Notes: generated by a model from the sequence alone, not told the origin. 64,000 nt of DNA from Streptomyces sp. NBC_01116 (GCF_041435495.1 NZ_CP108644.1:5813501-5877500); one strand, 5' to 3'; shown: positions 32,682-41,599, counted from the first letter of the stretch. Made by a program: numbers and translations.

Positions 32682-33662
32682 TCAGGCGACATCGGGCACG
32701 GCGGTGGCCGACGGGCCCCGGAAGGTGCGGCGGTAGGCGTTCGGCGTGGTGCCCAGTGACCGCACGAACTGGTGTCGCAGGGTCGCCGCCGTGCCGAAGC
32801 CCGTCCGCCCGGCGATCGTGTCGACCGTCAGGTCGGAGGTCTCCAGCAGGTGCTGGGCCAGCAGCACCCGCTGCCGCAGCAGCCAGCGGTACGGCGTGGT
32901 CCCGGTCTCCTGCTGGAACCGCCGGGCGAAGGTGCGCGGCGACATGTGCGCCAGCGCCGCCAGCTGCTCCACGCTCATCTCCTGGTCGAGGTGCCGCTCC
33001 ATCCACGCCAGGGTCGAGCCGACCGTGTCGCAGGCGTTCCGGGGCAGCGGGCGGCTGATGTACTGTGCCTGCCCGCCGTCCCGGTGCGGCGGCACCACCA
33101 TCCGCCGGGCGAGGGTGTTGGCCGCCTCCTGGCCGTACTCCTGCCGGATCAGGTGCAGACACGCGTCGATCCCGGCGGCCGTGCCCGCCGAGCTGATCAC
33201 CGCGCCCTCGTCCACGTACAGCACGTCCGGCTCGACGATCGCCTTCGGGAAGCGCCGCGACAGCTCCGCCGCGTGCCGCCAGTGCGTGGTGCAGCGGCGG
33301 CCGTCCAGCAGCCCGGCCGCGCCCAGGACGTAAGCCCCCGAACAGACGCTCAGCACGCGTGAGCCGCGCGCGACGGCCCGGCGCAGGGCGTCGAGGACCT
33401 CCTCGGGATACTCCCGTTCCATGAAGTGGCTGCCCGCCGGCACGGCGATGAGGTCGGCCTCCTCCAGCCGCTCCAGGCCGTGCGGCGTGGAGATGGTGAA
33501 GCCCGCGTGGGTGTTCAGGACGGGGCCCTCGGCGGAGACCACCGCGAAATCGTGCACCGGCAGGCCCTCGTCACTGCGGTCCAGTCCGAACACCTCGCAC
33601 AGGACGCCGAGTTCGAAGGGGTGGACCTCGTCGAGGAGGAGGGCGGCGACATTGGTCAGCAT
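32682..33662 (-). CDS. nrdS: GlxA/AraC-type transcriptional regulator (NrdS-like)
   Basis: A 326-residue regulator with a DJ-1/PfpI-like amidase fold (~1-190, SVCSGAYVLGAAGLLDG around the nucleophile-elbow Cys) and a C-terminal AraC double helix-turn-helix (~220-315, MSVEQLAALAHMSPRTFARRF and DTIAGRTGFGTAATLRHQF). In S. coelicolor an AraC-type gene, nrdS, is the third member of the nrdABS operon, and this gene has the same strand, position and family. Here, however, a short plus-strand gene and a repeat separate it from nrdB by 360 bp, so co-transcription is uncertain and the symbol is provisional. Confidence 0.7.
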   Translation of the reverse strand: MLTNVAALLLDEVHPFELGVLCEVFGLDRSDEGLPVHDFAVVSAEGPVLNTHAGFTISTPHGLERLEEADLIAVPAGSHFMEREYPEEVLDALRRAVARGSRVLSVCSGAYVLGAAGLLDGRRCTTHWRHAAELSRRFPKAIVEPDVLYVDEGAVISSAGTAAGIDACLHLIRQEYGQEAANTLARRMVVPPHRDGGQAQYISRPLPRNACDTVGSTLAWMERHLDQEMSVEQLAALAHMSPRTFARRFQQETGTTPYRWLLRQRVLLAQHLLETSDLTVDTIAGRTGFGTAATLRHQFVRSLGTTPNAYRRTFRGPSATAVPDVA

Positions 33663-33743
33663 GGGGCGAGTGTGGCAGTTATTTGATGCCCCATGGCAGT
33701 CCTGCCACTGATGATTTTCGTTCCGGCGGTCCAGAGTAGAGAC

Positions 33744-33959
33744 ATGAACACATTCCTGAACTACCTGGTCGTAGCGGCACTTTTCGCCCTCGTCCTCGCG
33801 CCCGTGGCCCTCGGCGTCGCCCGCGAACGCCGCATCGACCGCCAGCTGCGGGAGGCGGAACGCGGGAGGCGGGCGTCCGGACCCCCGGAAACGGAAAGCG
33901 CCGCGCGACGGGTCGCGGCCGCGCGGCGTCCTCACCTCGGAAGGTGGGCCAGGGTCTGA
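33744..33959 (+). CDS. Small membrane protein (71 aa)
   Basis: A 71-residue protein with one N-terminal membrane helix (FLNYLVVAALFALVLAPVAL, residues 3-22) followed by a strongly basic, Arg/Ala-rich tail. The ATG at 33744 follows AGAGTAGAG. It is opposite in orientation to the flanking nrdB and nrdS-like genes, occupying the gap between them. Unknown function; a longer in-frame start at 33693 exists but adds sequence without a good ribosome binding site. Confidence 0.6.
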   Translation: MNTFLNYLVVAALFALVLAPVALGVARERRIDRQLREAERGRRASGPPETESAARRVAAARRPHLGRWARV

Positions 33960-33960
33960 G

Positions 33961-34014
33961 GAACCCGGGCCGGGGTCGGGGAGACCCGAACCCGGGCCGG
34001 GGTCGGGGAGACCC
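33961..34014. repeat. Two perfect 27-bp tandem units
   Basis: A 27-bp unit beginning GAACCCGGGCCGGGGTC and ending GGGGAGACCC is repeated exactly at 33961-33987 and 33988-34014, just after the stop of the small membrane protein and 9 nt before the nrdB stop. Confidence 0.9.
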
Positions 34015-34022
34015 CCTCAGGT

Positions 34023-35039
34023 CTAGAAGTCGTCGTCGAACCCGACCGAGCCCTCCACGGCCACCTGGTAGGCGGACGGGCGGCGCTCGAAGAAGTTCGT
34101 CAGCTCCTGGACGCCCTGGAGCTCCATGAAGGAGAACGGGTTCTCCGAGCCGTACACCGTCGGGAAGCCGAGGCGGGCGAGCCGCTGGTCGGCGACGCAC
34201 TCCAGGTACTGGCGCATCGACTCGGTGTTCATGCCCGGCAGGCCCTCGCCGCACAGGTCGCGGCCGAACTGCAGCTCCGCCTCGACCGCTTCCTTCAGCA
34301 TGTCGGTGACCTGCTGCTGGAGCGCGTCGTCGAAGAGTTCCGGCTCCTCCTTGCGGACGGTGTCCACGACCTCGAACGCGAAGTTCATGTGCATCGTCTC
34401 GTCACGGAACACCCAGTTGGTGCCCGTGGCGAGGCCGTGCAGCAGACCGCGCGAGCGGAACCAGTACACGTACGCGAAGGCGCCGTAGAAGAACAGCCCC
34501 TCGATGCAGGCCGCGAAGCAGATCAGGTTCAGCAGGAAGCGGCGGCGGTCGGCCTTCGTCTCCAGCCGGTCGATCTTCTCGACCGAGTCCATCCACTTGA
34601 AGCAGAACTGCGCCTTCTCGCGGATCGAGGGGATCTCCTCGACCGCGTCGAACGCGGCGGCCCGGTCGTCCGGGTCGGGCAGATAGGTGTCCAGCAGCGT
34701 CAGATAGAACTGGACGTGCACGGCCTCCTCGAAGAGCTGCCGCGACAGGTACAGCCGCGCCTCGGGGGAGTTGATGTGCTTGTACAGCGTCAGCACGAGG
34801 TTGTTGGAGACGATCGAGTCACCGGTCGCGAAGAACGCCACCAGCCGGCCGATCATGTGCTGCTCACCCGGCGACAGCTTGGCGAGGTCGGAGACGTCCG
34901 AGTGGAGGTCGACCTCCTCCACGGTCCAGGTGTTCTTGATCGCGTCCCGGTAGCGCTCGTAGAAGTCCGGGTAGCGCATGGGACGCAGGGTCAGTTCGAA
35001 GCCCGGGTCGAGCAGGTTCTTGGTCTCGTTGGTGCTCAT
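34023..35039 (-). CDS. nrdB: Class Ia ribonucleotide reductase, small subunit
   Basis: A 338-residue R2 protein housing the di-iron/tyrosyl-radical cofactor for deoxyribonucleotide synthesis. The iron ligands are seen in FEEAVHVQFY (EExxH), CIEGLFFYGAF and FRDETMHMNF (ExxH). The C-terminus (VEGSVGFDDDF) is the acidic tail that docks on NrdA. The ATG overlaps the nrdA stop by 1 nt (TAATG). It is the distal gene of the riboswitch-controlled nrdAB transcript. Confidence 0.95.
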   Translation of the reverse strand: MSTNETKNLLDPGFELTLRPMRYPDFYERYRDAIKNTWTVEEVDLHSDVSDLAKLSPGEQHMIGRLVAFFATGDSIVSNNLVLTLYKHINSPEARLYLSRQLFEEAVHVQFYLTLLDTYLPDPDDRAAAFDAVEEIPSIREKAQFCFKWMDSVEKIDRLETKADRRRFLLNLICFAACIEGLFFYGAFAYVYWFRSRGLLHGLATGTNWVFRDETMHMNFAFEVVDTVRKEEPELFDDALQQQVTDMLKEAVEAELQFGRDLCGEGLPGMNTESMRQYLECVADQRLARLGFPTVYGSENPFSFMELQGVQELTNFFERRPSAYQVAVEGSVGFDDDF

Positions 35040-37453
35040 TACTGGCAGGCCTCGCAGGACTCGGGGTTTTCCAGGGAGCAGGCGATGGCGTCCGCGTCGG
35101 GAGCCGAGGCCTGCTGTACGGGAATGGGGGCGGCGGCCGACGCCTGGCCGGACGCGGCGCGGGCGATCCGGGTCGCCGGGCGCGAACGCAGGTAGTACGT
35201 CGTCTTCAGCCCCTGCTTCCAGGCGTACGCGTACATCGAGGAGAGCTTGCCGATCGTCGGCGTCTCCAGGAACAGGTTGAGCGACTGGCTCTGGTCGAGG
35301 AACGGCGTACGGGCCGACGCCATGTCGATCAGGCCGCGCTGCGGGATCTCCCACGCCGTGCGGTACAGCGCCCGCACGTCCTCGGGGATCCAGGCGAAGC
35401 CCTGCACGGAGCCGCTCGCCTCGCGCAGCGCCTCACGGGTGCGGGCGTCCCACACGCCGAGCTTCTTCAGCTCGTCCACCAGATAGGCGTTGACCTGGAG
35501 GAACTCACCGCTGAGCGTCTCGCGCTTGAACAGGTTGGAGACCTGCGGCTCGATGCACTCGTACACGCCCGCGATCGAGGCGATCGTCGCCGTCGGGGCG
35601 ATGGCCAGCAGCAGCGAGTTGCGCATGCCGGTCTTCGCGACCCGGGCGCGCAGGGCGTCCCAGCGCTCCGGCCAGTTCAGCTCGGTGGCGTAGTGGTCGG
35701 GGTGCAGCACACCGCGCGCGGACCGCGTCTCGGACCAGGCAGGCAGCGGGCCCGAGCGTTCCGCGAGGTCGCAGGACGCCTCGTACGCGGCGAGCATGAT
35801 CCGCTCGGAGATCTTCGTGGAGAGCGCGCGGGCCTGCGGCGAGTCGAAGGGCAGGCGCAGCTGGAAGAAGACGTCCTGGAGGCCCATCGCGCCCAGGCCG
35901 ACCGGCCGCCAGCGGGAGTTGGAGCGCCCGGCCTGCTCGGTCGGGTAGAAGTTGATGTCGACGACCCGGTCCAGGAACGTCACGGCGGTGCGCACGGTGG
36001 CGTCCAGGCGCTCCCAGTCGATCGAGCCGTCCGCCACGAACGCGCCCAGGTTGACCGAGCCCAGGTTGCAGACGGCCGTCTCGCCGTCGTCCGTGACTTC
36101 GAGGATCTCCGTGCACAGGTTGGAGGAGTGCACGACCCGGCCCGGCTCGGCGGTCTGGTTCGCGGTCCGGTTGGAGGCGTCCTTGAACGTCATCCAGCCC
36201 TGGCCGGTCTGCGCGAGGGTCCGCATCATCCGGCCGTACAGCTCACGCGCCGGAATCGTCCTGCGCGCCAGGCCCTTGGCCTCGGCCGCCCGGTAGGCCG
36301 CGTCGAACGCGTCGCCCCACAGGTCGACCAGCTCGGGCACGTCGGAGGGGGAGAACAGCGACCACTCGGTGTCCGCGTCGACCCGGCGCATGAACTCGTC
36401 CGGGATCCAGTGCGCCAGGTTGAGGTTGTGCGTACGCCGCTGGTCCTCACCGGTGTTGTCGCGGAGCTCCAGGAACTCCTCGATGTCCGCGTGCCAGGTC
36501 TCCAGGTAGACCGCCGCCGCGCCCTTGCGCCGGCCGCCCTGGTTCACCGCCGCCACGGAGGCGTCCAGCGTCTTGAGGAAGGGCACGATGCCGTTGGAAT
36601 GCCCGTTGGTGCCCCGGATCAGCGAACCCCGGGCGCGGATGCGGGAGTACGACAGACCGATGCCGCCCGCGTGCTTGGAGAGCCGCGCCACCTGGTGGTA
36701 GCGGTCGTAGATCGAGTCCAGCTCGTCCTTCGGCGAGTCCAGCAGATAGCAGGAGGACATCTGCGGGTGCCGGGTGCCGGAGTTGAAGAGGGTGGGGGAG
36801 GAGGGGAGGTAGTCCAGCCGGCTCATCAGCCCGTACAGCGCGGCGACCTCGTCCAGCGCCCGCACCGACTCGTCCTCGGCGAGGCCCGCGGCCACGCGCA
36901 GCATGAAGTGCTGCGGGGTCTCGATGACCTGCCGGGTGATCGGGTGCCGCAGGAGGTAGCGGCTGTGCAGCGTCCGCAGACCGAAGTAGCCGAAGCGGTC
37001 GTCGGCGCCGTCGGCCAGCGCCCGCTCGACCAGCTCGTCCAGCGCCTTGGCGTGCAGTTCCACGAAGGCGGCGGTGCGGTCGGCGATCAGGCCCTCGCGG
37101 TGGCCCACGGCGACCGAGGCGGAGAAGTGCGTCGCGCCCTGGCCCGCGGCCTCGTCGGCGATGGTCCGGGTCAGCAGCCGGGCGGCGAGTCTGGAGTACG
37201 CCGGGTCCTCGGAGATCAGCCCCGCGGCGGCCTCGGTGGCCAGCGAGCGCAGCTCGGCCTCGTCGGAGCGGGCGTTGCGTCCGCGCAGCGCGGCGGCGGC
37301 GACCCGTCCGGGGTCGGTGTCGGGAAGATCGACGGTGAGGTCGGTCAGGGTCCGCAGCAAAGCGGTCCCGGGGCCGTCGTTCGTGCCTGCTCCGGACGTG
37401 GTGGAGGCAGCGGATTCGGTGGCTGAAACCGGATCGGCGGGCGCGATGGTCAC
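35039..37453 (-). CDS. nrdA: Class Ia ribonucleotide reductase, large subunit
   Basis: An 804-residue R1 catalytic subunit. SSCYLLD near residue 230 and NLCTEI in the centre hold two active-site cysteines of the reduction/radical machinery, and the terminal CEACQ is the thioredoxin-reducible shuttle pair. No clear N-terminal ATP-cone is seen: the first ~55 residues are low-complexity. The GTG at 37453 is chosen as the first start after the riboswitch. With nrdB it forms the class Ia system that S. coelicolor represses with B12, when class II NrdJ suffices. Confidence 0.95.
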   Translation of the reverse strand: MTIAPADPVSATESAASTTSGAGTNDGPGTALLRTLTDLTVDLPDTDPGRVAAAALRGRNARSDEAELRSLATEAAAGLISEDPAYSRLAARLLTRTIADEAAGQGATHFSASVAVGHREGLIADRTAAFVELHAKALDELVERALADGADDRFGYFGLRTLHSRYLLRHPITRQVIETPQHFMLRVAAGLAEDESVRALDEVAALYGLMSRLDYLPSSPTLFNSGTRHPQMSSCYLLDSPKDELDSIYDRYHQVARLSKHAGGIGLSYSRIRARGSLIRGTNGHSNGIVPFLKTLDASVAAVNQGGRRKGAAAVYLETWHADIEEFLELRDNTGEDQRRTHNLNLAHWIPDEFMRRVDADTEWSLFSPSDVPELVDLWGDAFDAAYRAAEAKGLARRTIPARELYGRMMRTLAQTGQGWMTFKDASNRTANQTAEPGRVVHSSNLCTEILEVTDDGETAVCNLGSVNLGAFVADGSIDWERLDATVRTAVTFLDRVVDINFYPTEQAGRSNSRWRPVGLGAMGLQDVFFQLRLPFDSPQARALSTKISERIMLAAYEASCDLAERSGPLPAWSETRSARGVLHPDHYATELNWPERWDALRARVAKTGMRNSLLLAIAPTATIASIAGVYECIEPQVSNLFKRETLSGEFLQVNAYLVDELKKLGVWDARTREALREASGSVQGFAWIPEDVRALYRTAWEIPQRGLIDMASARTPFLDQSQSLNLFLETPTIGKLSSMYAYAWKQGLKTTYYLRSRPATRIARAASGQASAAAPIPVQQASAPDADAIACSLENPESCEACQ

Positions 37454-37574
37454 TGGGCTTTCCCTCGCTCGGCAGGGGCCGGCGGAAGGCGGGGAGCCGG
37501 GCAGCGCGAGACCCGGGGCAGGGCAGCACAGCGACGGCGTCCACCGGCCTATCCGCGAGGCCCGGACGTCTGGC

Positions 37575-37596
37575 GTCCGGTTCGGTCGAGCCGGAC
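37575..37596 (-). promoter_or_regulatory. Hairpin downstream of the cobalamin aptamer
   Basis: A 9-bp stem with one G-U pair (37575-37583 with 37588-37596) and a 4-nt loop lies immediately 3' of the aptamer on the nrdA leader strand. It is the best candidate expression platform, either part of a terminator or a structure controlling ribosome access; there is no U-tract, which favours the latter or Rho dependence. Confidence 0.4.
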
Positions 37597-37598
37597 GC

Positions 37599-37700
37599 GC
37601 TGTCGACAGGTCTTCGGACTTGCGGGTGTGCAAAAGCACACCGATCACACCGTTGCGGGACAGTTCCGGATTCGCACCGGATTCCCCTGCGGCGACAGCG
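37599..37700 (-). ncRNA. Cobalamin (B12) riboswitch upstream of nrdA
   Basis: Read on the minus strand, the P1 stem CGCTGTCG pairs with CGACAGCG at the far end. Between them lie the conserved core GGGAATCCGGTGCGAATCC, then GGAACTGTCCCGCAACGGT, and the B12-box-like AAGTCCGAAGACCTGTC. These match the adenosylcobalamin aptamer. It is 146 nt before the nrdA start, where a B12 riboswitch represses nrdABS in S. coelicolor (established). The whole 322-bp gap between nrdA and the GNAT gene is accounted for by this element and two hairpins. Confidence 0.92.
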
Positions 37701-37711
37701 AGGTCGAGCAT

Positions 37712-37749
37712 ACATGTGGGGGCCGCCGGATGAAGCGGCCCCCACATGT
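37712..37749 (-). terminator. Terminator after the GNAT gene
   Basis: A 15-bp perfect stem (37712-37726 with 37735-37749) with an 8-nt loop, 27 nt beyond the stop of the acetyltransferase gene and just upstream of the riboswitch, insulating nrdA from it. Confidence 0.82.
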
Positions 37750-37775
37750 TGTGTCGCGACGATTCAACATGCCCC

Positions 37776-38285
37776 TCAGGAGGGCGCTCCCAGCTCCAGC
37801 CGGAAGGTCATGAGCCGTAGTCCCGGCACCGGTTCCCAGTCCCGTTCGGGGGTCCGCGCGAAGCCGAGCCGACGGTAGATCCTATGGGCTCCGAGCATGG
37901 CCGGCTGCGTCGACAGGGCCAGCGCCCGCACGCCCTCGGTGGACCGGGCGCGCTCGACGCACGCCCGCACCAGGGCCTCTCCCACACCCCGTCCGCGCCC
38001 CTCGCGGGCTACCGCCAGCATCCGGAACTCGGCCTCGTCCGGTCCCGCGATGTCGCGCCACGGCATGCCGGGTGCGGCATACGTCACACCGCCGAGCACC
38101 GCCCCGTGCGCGTCGAGCGCGACGAGGACCTCGGCCTCGGCGGCCCGTTGTTCCACCGCCCGCAGCTTGAGCAGATACGGGTCCTGCGGGCCGTCCAGCA
38201 GACCGTCGCAGAGATACGCCTCGGCGACGATCTCGCCGAGGACGGCGTACTCGTCGGGCTCCGCCGCCCTGATCGTCAGATCCAT
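37776..38285 (-). CDS. GNAT-family N-acetyltransferase
   Basis: A 169-residue acetyl-CoA-dependent acetyltransferase. The pantetheine-binding loop REGRGRGVGEAL lies near residue 96, and the later RIYRRLGFARTPER supplies the C-terminal strand-turn typical of the fold. Cytoplasmic, no extra domain. Its ATG begins at the edge of an 18-bp tandem repeat array (38288-38382), so its promoter must lie within or beyond that array. Substrate unknown. Confidence 0.9.
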   Translation of the reverse strand: MDLTIRAAEPDEYAVLGEIVAEAYLCDGLLDGPQDPYLLKLRAVEQRAAEAEVLVALDAHGAVLGGVTYAAPGMPWRDIAGPDEAEFRMLAVAREGRGRGVGEALVRACVERARSTEGVRALALSTQPAMLGAHRIYRRLGFARTPERDWEPVPGLRLMTFRLELGAPS

Positions 38286-38287
38286 CA

Positions 38288-38382
38288 GCCACTCGCTCCC
38301 ATGTCGCCACTCGCTCCCGTGTCAGCTACTCGTTCCCGTGCCGGCCACTCGTTCCCGTGCGTCAGCCACTCGCACCCACGTC
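38288..38382. repeat. Five imperfect 18-bp tandem units
   Basis: Units at 38288-38305, 38306-38323, 38325-38342, 38344-38361 and 38365-38382 follow the pattern GCCACTCGTTCCCGTGTC with one to four changes each and spacers of 0-3 nt. They fill the gap between the acetyltransferase start and the upstream lipoprotein gene; the last unit encodes the lipoprotein's C-terminal VGASG. Confidence 0.85.
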
Positions 38383-39039
38383 GTTGTCCGGGGCGCCGTC
38401 GCCCACCGGCGGCAGGTCGCCGCGCTCGACCGGCGGCTGCCCGGGGGCGTCGTCGGCCGGCGGCAGCACCTGGTCCAGCTCGTGGCCGTCGGCGCGGTGG
38501 GCGGCCCGCGCCGCTGCCCGCAGTGTCGCCCGGTCCACCTCTTCGGGCGCCCCGCTCACGGTGACCACCAGTCCGTCCTGTTCCCAGGCGTACGCGTGGT
38601 CCGACTCCGCGGCCCTGTACCACTGTTCGCCGTCCCGCTCACAGGTCAGCAGGGGCTCCTGGCCGCCCGCGGGCGCGGGGTCCTTCGTACAGTCGGCTCC
38701 GGCGTGCGCCCGGCGCTCCACCCGCAGGTGGAGCTGCCCGCCGTCGGGCGTGGTGTAGACGCTGCCGAACCCGTCGTCGCCGACCACCCCGACCGACTGG
38801 GCGGCCAGGGCGTACCCCGGTACGTCGGTCACCCACACGTGCTCCGTGACGGTCTGCACGGCCAGCGCCCGCGCTTCCAGCTCCGCCCGGTCGGGCGCCG
38901 GGTCCGCCGATCCGCTCCGCGCCGCCTCCGCGTCGGGCGCCACCTCGGTGCCGCAGCCCGTCGCCGCCGCCAGGGTCAGCGTCAGCGCCAGGGCCGTGAG
39001 TACGGGGCGGAGCCGGGCCCGCCGGGGATGCGATGTCAT
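38362..39039 (-). CDS. Putative secreted lipoprotein
   Basis: A 225-residue lipoprotein. The N-terminus is basic then hydrophobic (LTALALTLTLAAATG), with a lipobox ending at Cys29 (ATGC), so it should be exported and lipidated. The mature part has several cysteines (CTKD, LLTCERD) and a beta-rich core (SVYTTPDGGQLHLRVER, GLVVTVSG), then a Pro/Asp-rich tail. No known catalytic motif. ATG at 39039 is chosen because it begins the signal peptide. Its C-terminal codons run into the 18-bp repeat array. Function unknown. Confidence 0.75.
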   Translation of the reverse strand: MTSHPRRARLRPVLTALALTLTLAAATGCGTEVAPDAEAARSGSADPAPDRAELEARALAVQTVTEHVWVTDVPGYALAAQSVGVVGDDGFGSVYTTPDGGQLHLRVERRAHAGADCTKDPAPAGGQEPLLTCERDGEQWYRAAESDHAYAWEQDGLVVTVSGAPEEVDRATLRAAARAAHRADGHELDQVLPPADDAPGQPPVERGDLPPVGDGAPDNDVGASG

Positions 39040-39173
39040 GGGCACATCCTTTCGTACGGTGAGGGCTCCGCGCACCGGGAAAACGAGCGGCTTCCGGGCT
39101 CGTCGGGGGGCGCGAAAAGAGGCCGCCGCGCCCCTGGCGGGGTGCGGCGGCCCCGATCGGCCGGTGGCGGCGC

Positions 39174-39377
39174 TCAGCAGCAGCGGAAGCCCTCGCGGGG
39201 ATCCGCCTCGCGGGCGTCCATGCGGCCGCGTTCGAAGGCGCGACGGGTCATCACCGGCGTGTCCGGATCGTGGGTCCTCGCGTGCGCCACGTAGCGGTCG
39301 TACGTGGACTCGCCGGTCAGCTCACGGACGTACCAGCGGATCCGTCCGGCCACCCGCCGTACGTCCGCGACCGTCAC
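39174..39377 (-). CDS. YbdD/YjiX-family small protein (CstA partner)
   Basis: A 67-residue member of the DUF466 (YbdD/YjiX) family, regularly encoded after CstA-type transporters. The family pattern is visible as GESTYDRYVAH, HPD-like HDPDTPVMTRRAF and a terminal CC. In Escherichia coli the equivalent small proteins are required with CstA/BtsT for pyruvate uptake. The GTG overlaps the cstA stop by 4 nt (GTGA), implying coupled synthesis and a stable partnership. Confidence 0.9.
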   Translation of the reverse strand: MTVADVRRVAGRIRWYVRELTGESTYDRYVAHARTHDPDTPVMTRRAFERGRMDAREADPREGFRCC

Positions 39378-41599
39378 GTCCGGCTCCCCGTCTCCGCCTC
39401 CTCCTTGCGGATGCCGCCCTCGGGGCCGACACCCGCGGCGACCAGTTCGGCCTTCTCCTCCTTGGTCGCGAAGATCGAGGCCGGGGCGACGAGCTTGGAC
39501 TCGACGTACGGCGTCTCGTGGAGCTTGACGCTCTCCGGGTCGCGGATGGCCCGGTAGCAGACCCGCCCGGCGTCCACGAGCACCACGATGATGAGGAGCG
39601 CGAAGAGCGCGCTCAGCACCCCGTCGACGGTGGAGTTGGTGACGACGGTCCGCATGTCGTCCATGCTCTTCGCGGGGGCCAGCACCTCGCCCGCGTCGAT
39701 GCCCGCCTGGTACTTGTCGCGCTGGGCGAAGAAGCCGACCTTGACGTCGTCGGAGAAGATCTTCTGCCAGCTCGCGGTGAGGGTGACCGCCACGTCCCAG
39801 GCGAGCGGGACCGCGGTGACCCACGCCCACTTCAGGCGGCCGGACTTGACGAGCAGGGTGGTGCAGACGGCCAGCGCGACGGCCGCCAGCAGCTGGTTGG
39901 CGATGCCGAAGAGCGGGAACAGCTGGTTGATGCCGCCCAGCGGGTCGTGCACGCCGACCCAGAGGAAGTAGCCCCAGCCGCCGACCACGACGGCGCTGGC
40001 GAACCAGACGCCCGGCTTCCAGCTGACCTCGCGGAACGGCTTGTAGACGTTGCCCAGCATGTCCTGGAGCATGAAGCGCCCGACCCGGGTTCCGGCGTCC
40101 ACCGTGGTGAGGATGAAGAGCGCCTCGAACATGATGGCGAAGTGGTACCAGAACGCCTTCATCGCGGTCCCGCCGACCACCGCGGAGAAGATCTCCGCCA
40201 TGCCGAGCGCGAACGTGGGCGCGCCACCGGTCCGGGAGAGCAGGCTCGCCTCCTCGACGTCCTTGGCGGCCTGGGCCAGGGCGTCCGGCGTGATGGTGAA
40301 GCCGAAGTTCGCCACGGCCTGGGAGGCGGACTGGACGCTGTCGCCGATCACGCCGACGGGTGCGTTGATGGCGAAGTAGAGGCCGGGGTCGATGATGCAG
40401 GCGGCGATCATCGCCATGATCGCCACGAACGACTCGACCAGCATGGCGCCGTAGCCGATCATCCGGATCTGCGTCTCCTTCTGGACCATCTTCGGCGTGG
40501 TGCCGGAGGAGACCAGGGAGTGGAAGCCGGAGAGCGCGCCGCAGGCGATGGTGATGAAGACGAACGGGAACATCGAGCCGGCGAAGACCGGGCCCGAGCC
40601 GCTGGAGGCGAAGTCGGTGACCGCGGGCATCTTCAGGGTCGGCAGGGCGACGACCACGCCCAGGGCCAGCAGCCCGATCGTGCCGACCTTCATGAAGGTG
40701 GAGAGGTAGTCACGCGGGGCCAGCAGCAGCCACACGGGGAGCACGGAGGCGAAGAACCCGTACACGATCATCCAGATGACCAGCGTGCCCGGCTCCAGCG
40801 TGAAGAAGTCCGCCCACGACGACTCGGCGACCCAGCCGCCCGCGACGATCGCGAGGAGCAGCAGCGCGACACCGATGAAGGAGACCTCGCTGACCTTGCC
40901 GGGCCGCAGGGTACGCAGATAGACGCCCATGAAGAGGGCGATCGGGATCGTCATGCCGATGGAGAAGACGCCCCACGGCGAGTGCGCGAGCGCGTTCACG
41001 ATGACCAGCGCGAGGACCGCGAGCAGGATGATCATGATGATGAAGACCGCGACCAGGGCGGCGATCCCGCCGACCGGGCCTATCTCGTCGCGCGCCATCT
41101 GGCCGAGCGAACGGCCGTTGCGGCGGGTGGAGAAGAAGAGCGTCACCATGTCCTGGACGGCGCCGGCGAAGATGACGCCGACGACGAGCCAGATCGTGCC
41201 GGGCAGATAGCCCATCTGCGCGGCGAGCACCGGGCCGACCAGGGGCCCCGCCCCGGCGATGGCGGCGAAGTGGTGGCCGAACAGGACCCGGCGGTCGGTG
41301 GGATGGAAGTCGACACCGTTGTCCAGCCGTTCGGCGGGGGTCGCGCGGTTCTTGTCGGTCTTCAGGACCCTGTTGGCGATGAACCGGGAGTAGAAGCGGT
41401 ACGCGATGGCGTACGAGCCGAGGGCCGCTGCCAGCATCCAGGCGGCGGAGACCTCCTCACCCCGCGAGAGCGCGAGGGTGGCCCAGCCGATGGCGCCGAC
41501 GAGGGCGACCAGGCTCCAGATCACGATGGACCTGGGGGAGATGCCCCGTTTCCCCGTCGCCTGCGGTGCCGATGGTGCTGGTGTGGGCGTTTCCGCCAT
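39374..41599 (-). CDS. cstA: CstA-family pyruvate/peptide transporter
   Basis: A 741-residue polytopic membrane protein with roughly 16-18 helices, matching carbon-starvation protein CstA. Characteristic segments are HHFAAIAGAGPLVGPVLAAQMG near residue 110, CGALSGFHSLVSSGTTPK near 355 and AFWYHFAIMFEALFILTTVDAGTR near 480. CstA relatives import pyruvate, and peptide uptake was proposed earlier. The N-terminal 20 residues are Pro/Ala-rich and cytoplasmic. It is coupled to the YbdD-like gene downstream and follows a regulator gene by 290 bp on the same strand. Confidence 0.93.
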   Translation of the reverse strand: MAETPTPAPSAPQATGKRGISPRSIVIWSLVALVGAIGWATLALSRGEEVSAAWMLAAALGSYAIAYRFYSRFIANRVLKTDKNRATPAERLDNGVDFHPTDRRVLFGHHFAAIAGAGPLVGPVLAAQMGYLPGTIWLVVGVIFAGAVQDMVTLFFSTRRNGRSLGQMARDEIGPVGGIAALVAVFIIMIILLAVLALVIVNALAHSPWGVFSIGMTIPIALFMGVYLRTLRPGKVSEVSFIGVALLLLAIVAGGWVAESSWADFFTLEPGTLVIWMIVYGFFASVLPVWLLLAPRDYLSTFMKVGTIGLLALGVVVALPTLKMPAVTDFASSGSGPVFAGSMFPFVFITIACGALSGFHSLVSSGTTPKMVQKETQIRMIGYGAMLVESFVAIMAMIAACIIDPGLYFAINAPVGVIGDSVQSASQAVANFGFTITPDALAQAAKDVEEASLLSRTGGAPTFALGMAEIFSAVVGGTAMKAFWYHFAIMFEALFILTTVDAGTRVGRFMLQDMLGNVYKPFREVSWKPGVWFASAVVVGGWGYFLWVGVHDPLGGINQLFPLFGIANQLLAAVALAVCTTLLVKSGRLKWAWVTAVPLAWDVAVTLTASWQKIFSDDVKVGFFAQRDKYQAGIDAGEVLAPAKSMDDMRTVVTNSTVDGVLSALFALLIIVVLVDAGRVCYRAIRDPESVKLHETPYVESKLVAPASIFATKEEKAELVAAGVGPEGGIRKEEAETGSRT

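Noticed and set aside
34389..35195. Long open frame opposite nrdB and nrdA
   Set aside because: It is an antisense shadow of the ribonucleotide reductase genes caused by GC-biased third positions; no family resemblance.
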